Made by a program: the position numbers and the translations under genes
Source: Dehalococcoidia bacterium
Lineage (GTDB): Bacteria > Chloroflexota > Dehalococcoidia > Dehalococcoidales > Fen-1064
DNA length: 12,199 bases
NCBI GenBank assembly: GCA_003153075.1
Contig: PMBW01000064.1
Location: 991-13,189, forward strand
Reading direction: 5' to 3'
Notes under the pieces: model-generated
Seen by the model: the letters and a program-made list of their open reading frames with translations, nothing else
Told to the model about the DNA's origin: nothing
Databases searched by the model: none
In this document: positions 11,282 to 12,199 of the stretch, in pieces
Layout: every line of letters starts with the position of its first letter
How positions within the stretch are numbered: position 1 is the stretch's first letter

Positions 11282-11782
11282 ATGAAACCGGTTATTTACG
11301 CCCGGGTTTCATACGGAACCCAGGAAACGGAAAACCAGATACTTCAGCTAACAGCCTGGGCGCAGTCCAGAGGTTGGGGTATTCCAGTTTTACAAAGAAA
11401 CCGATCCGCTTGGAAAACTGGTAACCAGAAGGTCCTCGCTGAACTCTTGGAAGATTGTAGAAAACAAAAATTCGATTCAATCATGGTATGGGCACTGGAT
11501 CGGTTATCTCGAGAAGGTTCATTGGTAATCCTTTCACTAATCAGCCGACTTAAACAGTATGGGGTTAAGGTCATTTCTTATCAGGAAAGTTGGACAGAAG
11601 CGCCGGGAGAACTGGCCGACCTGCTCTTTGCTATTACCGGCTGGGTAGCCCGGATGGAAAGTCAACGACGAAGTGAACGGACTAAGGCAGGATTGGAGAG
11701 AGTAAAGGCTTCAGGGAAAGTACTGGGTCGACCCGTAGGTGCAAAGGATAAAAAGCGGCGGAGAACACGGCGGTTTAGTTAG
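11282..11782 (+). CDS. small serine recombinase, second copy, possibly degenerate
   Basis: The 166-aa product is clearly homologous to the recombinase at 8701: MKPVIYARVSYGTQETENQ with the nucleophile S10, ALDRLSREG (D73, R74, R77), SYQESWTEAPG and ARMESQRRSERTKAG (E126). It ends in a basic GRPVGAKDKKRRRTRRFS and lacks a canonical HTH. The start has GGAGTGA at 5 bases. Residues 33-41 (GIPVLQRNR) do not align with the first copy (EVGAIYRENE). Reading the same bases in the next frame gives VFQFYKETD, which does align, so two small deletions seem to have shifted and restored the frame. The catalytic residues remain, but strand 2 is altered, so activity is doubtful. Confidence 0.8.
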   Translation: MKPVIYARVSYGTQETENQILQLTAWAQSRGWGIPVLQRNRSAWKTGNQKVLAELLEDCRKQKFDSIMVWALDRLSREGSLVILSLISRLKQYGVKVISYQESWTEAPGELADLLFAITGWVARMESQRRSERTKAGLERVKASGKVLGRPVGAKDKKRRRTRRFS

Positions 11783-12199
11783 CAGTTGTAATGTAAACTA
11801 CTAAATTGATATGCTGTTCACCTACCCTCAAAAAAGGACGGCCTCATTTCACGCCTGAGTGCTGATCGTGGCACCACAGATGAATAATGGAACCTTAGTA
11901 TCTCCAGTTAATAAATTGCTTGAGAGTTTGATAAAGTAACCAAACAAGCTATTGGGTAACAATAACTTTTTTTGTTATTCAAGAATCTGATTTAGGTCAC
12001 CCAGCTTCACATCGTTTTGCTACTGCTGACTACAAGCGCCTACTCTCCGTTCAATTATCCTTATTTTTGTATAGTTCATTTCTCATAATAAACCTTTCCC
12101 AATCTCAATTATCGCACATAAATACATTTGAATATGCCTATTGACATTCAATTGAAAGTTCTATAGAATAAAGGCGTTTTATTATCTATTCATAAATAG
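11783..12199. other. 417-bp AT-rich region without a recognised gene
   Basis: No frame of useful length is seen on either strand. AATAAC (11961-11966), a T7 loop and GTTATT (11974-11979) form a weak hairpin. The only stronger signal is the promoter-like pair at 12141-12169. The DNA becomes markedly AT-rich from about 11880. It may be spacer before further cargo of the element. Confidence 0.4.
12141..12169 (+). promoter_or_regulatory. candidate sigma-70-type promoter, rightward
   Basis: TTGACA (12141-12146), 17 bp, then TAGAAT (12164-12169) reads as a good promoter firing out of the window. TATAGA (12162-12167) at 15 bp is an alternative -10. The AT-rich context raises the chance of a coincidence. 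Confidence 0.45.

Larger units (their letters stand above)
2890..12199. mobile_element. integrative element, right end beyond the window
   Basis: The left boundary must lie between the stem-loop (ending 2889) and the integrase stop (2972); no attachment core could be identified because the right end is not visible. Mobile-element genes are integrase, Xis-like HTH protein, primase/SF3 helicase and two small serine recombinases, accompanied by many short unknown genes. No structural phage gene and no conjugation gene is visible. The layout (integrase plus regulator on one side of a divergent region, Xis-like protein plus primase-helicase on the other) resembles phage satellites and small integrative replicons. 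A remnant prophage is an alternative. Confidence 0.7.

Noticed and set aside
2890..12199. Search by eye for a direct-repeat att pair between the left border and the last 400 bp
   Set aside because: No shared segment longer than chance was found; the right end is most likely outside the window.
1..12199. CRISPR arrays, tRNA and rRNA genes
   Set aside because: No regularly spaced repeats of CRISPR length and no tRNA cloverleaf or conserved rRNA stretch were seen. The 8186-8262 structure has stem lengths and loops unlike a tRNA.

Overview
The window joins two kinds of DNA. Positions 1 to about 2890 look like ordinary chromosome of a Gram-positive, probably Bacillota/Clostridia-type bacterium. 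The evidence is strong AGGAGG-type ribosome binding sites, a DUF3006-type protein, and a CapK/PaaK-type adenylating enzyme next to an S51-like peptidase. From about 2890 to the window end is an integrated mobile element whose right end is not reached. The organism call is inference; no rRNA or other marker gene is present.

Chromosomal part: the 3' end of a phenylacetate-CoA-ligase-like gene (1-855) and an S51/PepE-like gene (894-1598) form a likely operon. A class I SAM methyltransferase (1766-2584) follows after a gap that carries a GC-rich extragenic repeat. It meets a small DUF3006-type gene (2577-2798, minus strand) tail to tail, with the stop codons overlapping. A 15-bp stem-loop at 2853-2889 separates this block from the element.

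Element: a leftward pair encodes an unrecognised 322-aa protein and a tyrosine integrase, with overlapping reading frames. They are driven by a promoter with perfect consensus hexamers (5224-5251). Divergent from them run a small excisionase/AlpA-type helix-turn-helix protein (5278) and an 889-aa primase/D5-type SF3 helicase (5508). The 169-bp divergent region holds an array of GTCCGTTA half-sites at 11-bp phasing, including a perfect 14-bp inverted repeat. Integrase and regulator on one side, Xis-like protein and primase-helicase on the other, is the layout of phage-inducible satellites and small integrative replicons. No capsid, terminase, portal or conjugation gene is visible.

Downstream come a structured segment with a possible 37-aa ORF (8170-8283), a 135-aa unknown protein, and a small serine recombinase (8701-9258). 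Next is a dense regulatory-looking stretch (9272-9450) with three inverted repeats, a 14-codon leader-like ORF and a 27-aa hydrophobic ORF whose ribosome binding site lies in a stem. After this are two small unknown genes, one ribbon-helix-helix-like, and a winged-helix-like protein (10583). A decayed helix-turn-helix fragment then precedes a second, related serine recombinase (11282-11782) that carries signs of a compensated frameshift. The last 400 bp are AT-rich and show no gene, but end in a good candidate rightward promoter.

Working model (inference): the HTH protein, the unknown 322-aa protein, or both, act at the GTCCGTTA array to choose between integration and replication. The primase-helicase replicates the excised element from an unproven origin, possibly in one of the structured segments.
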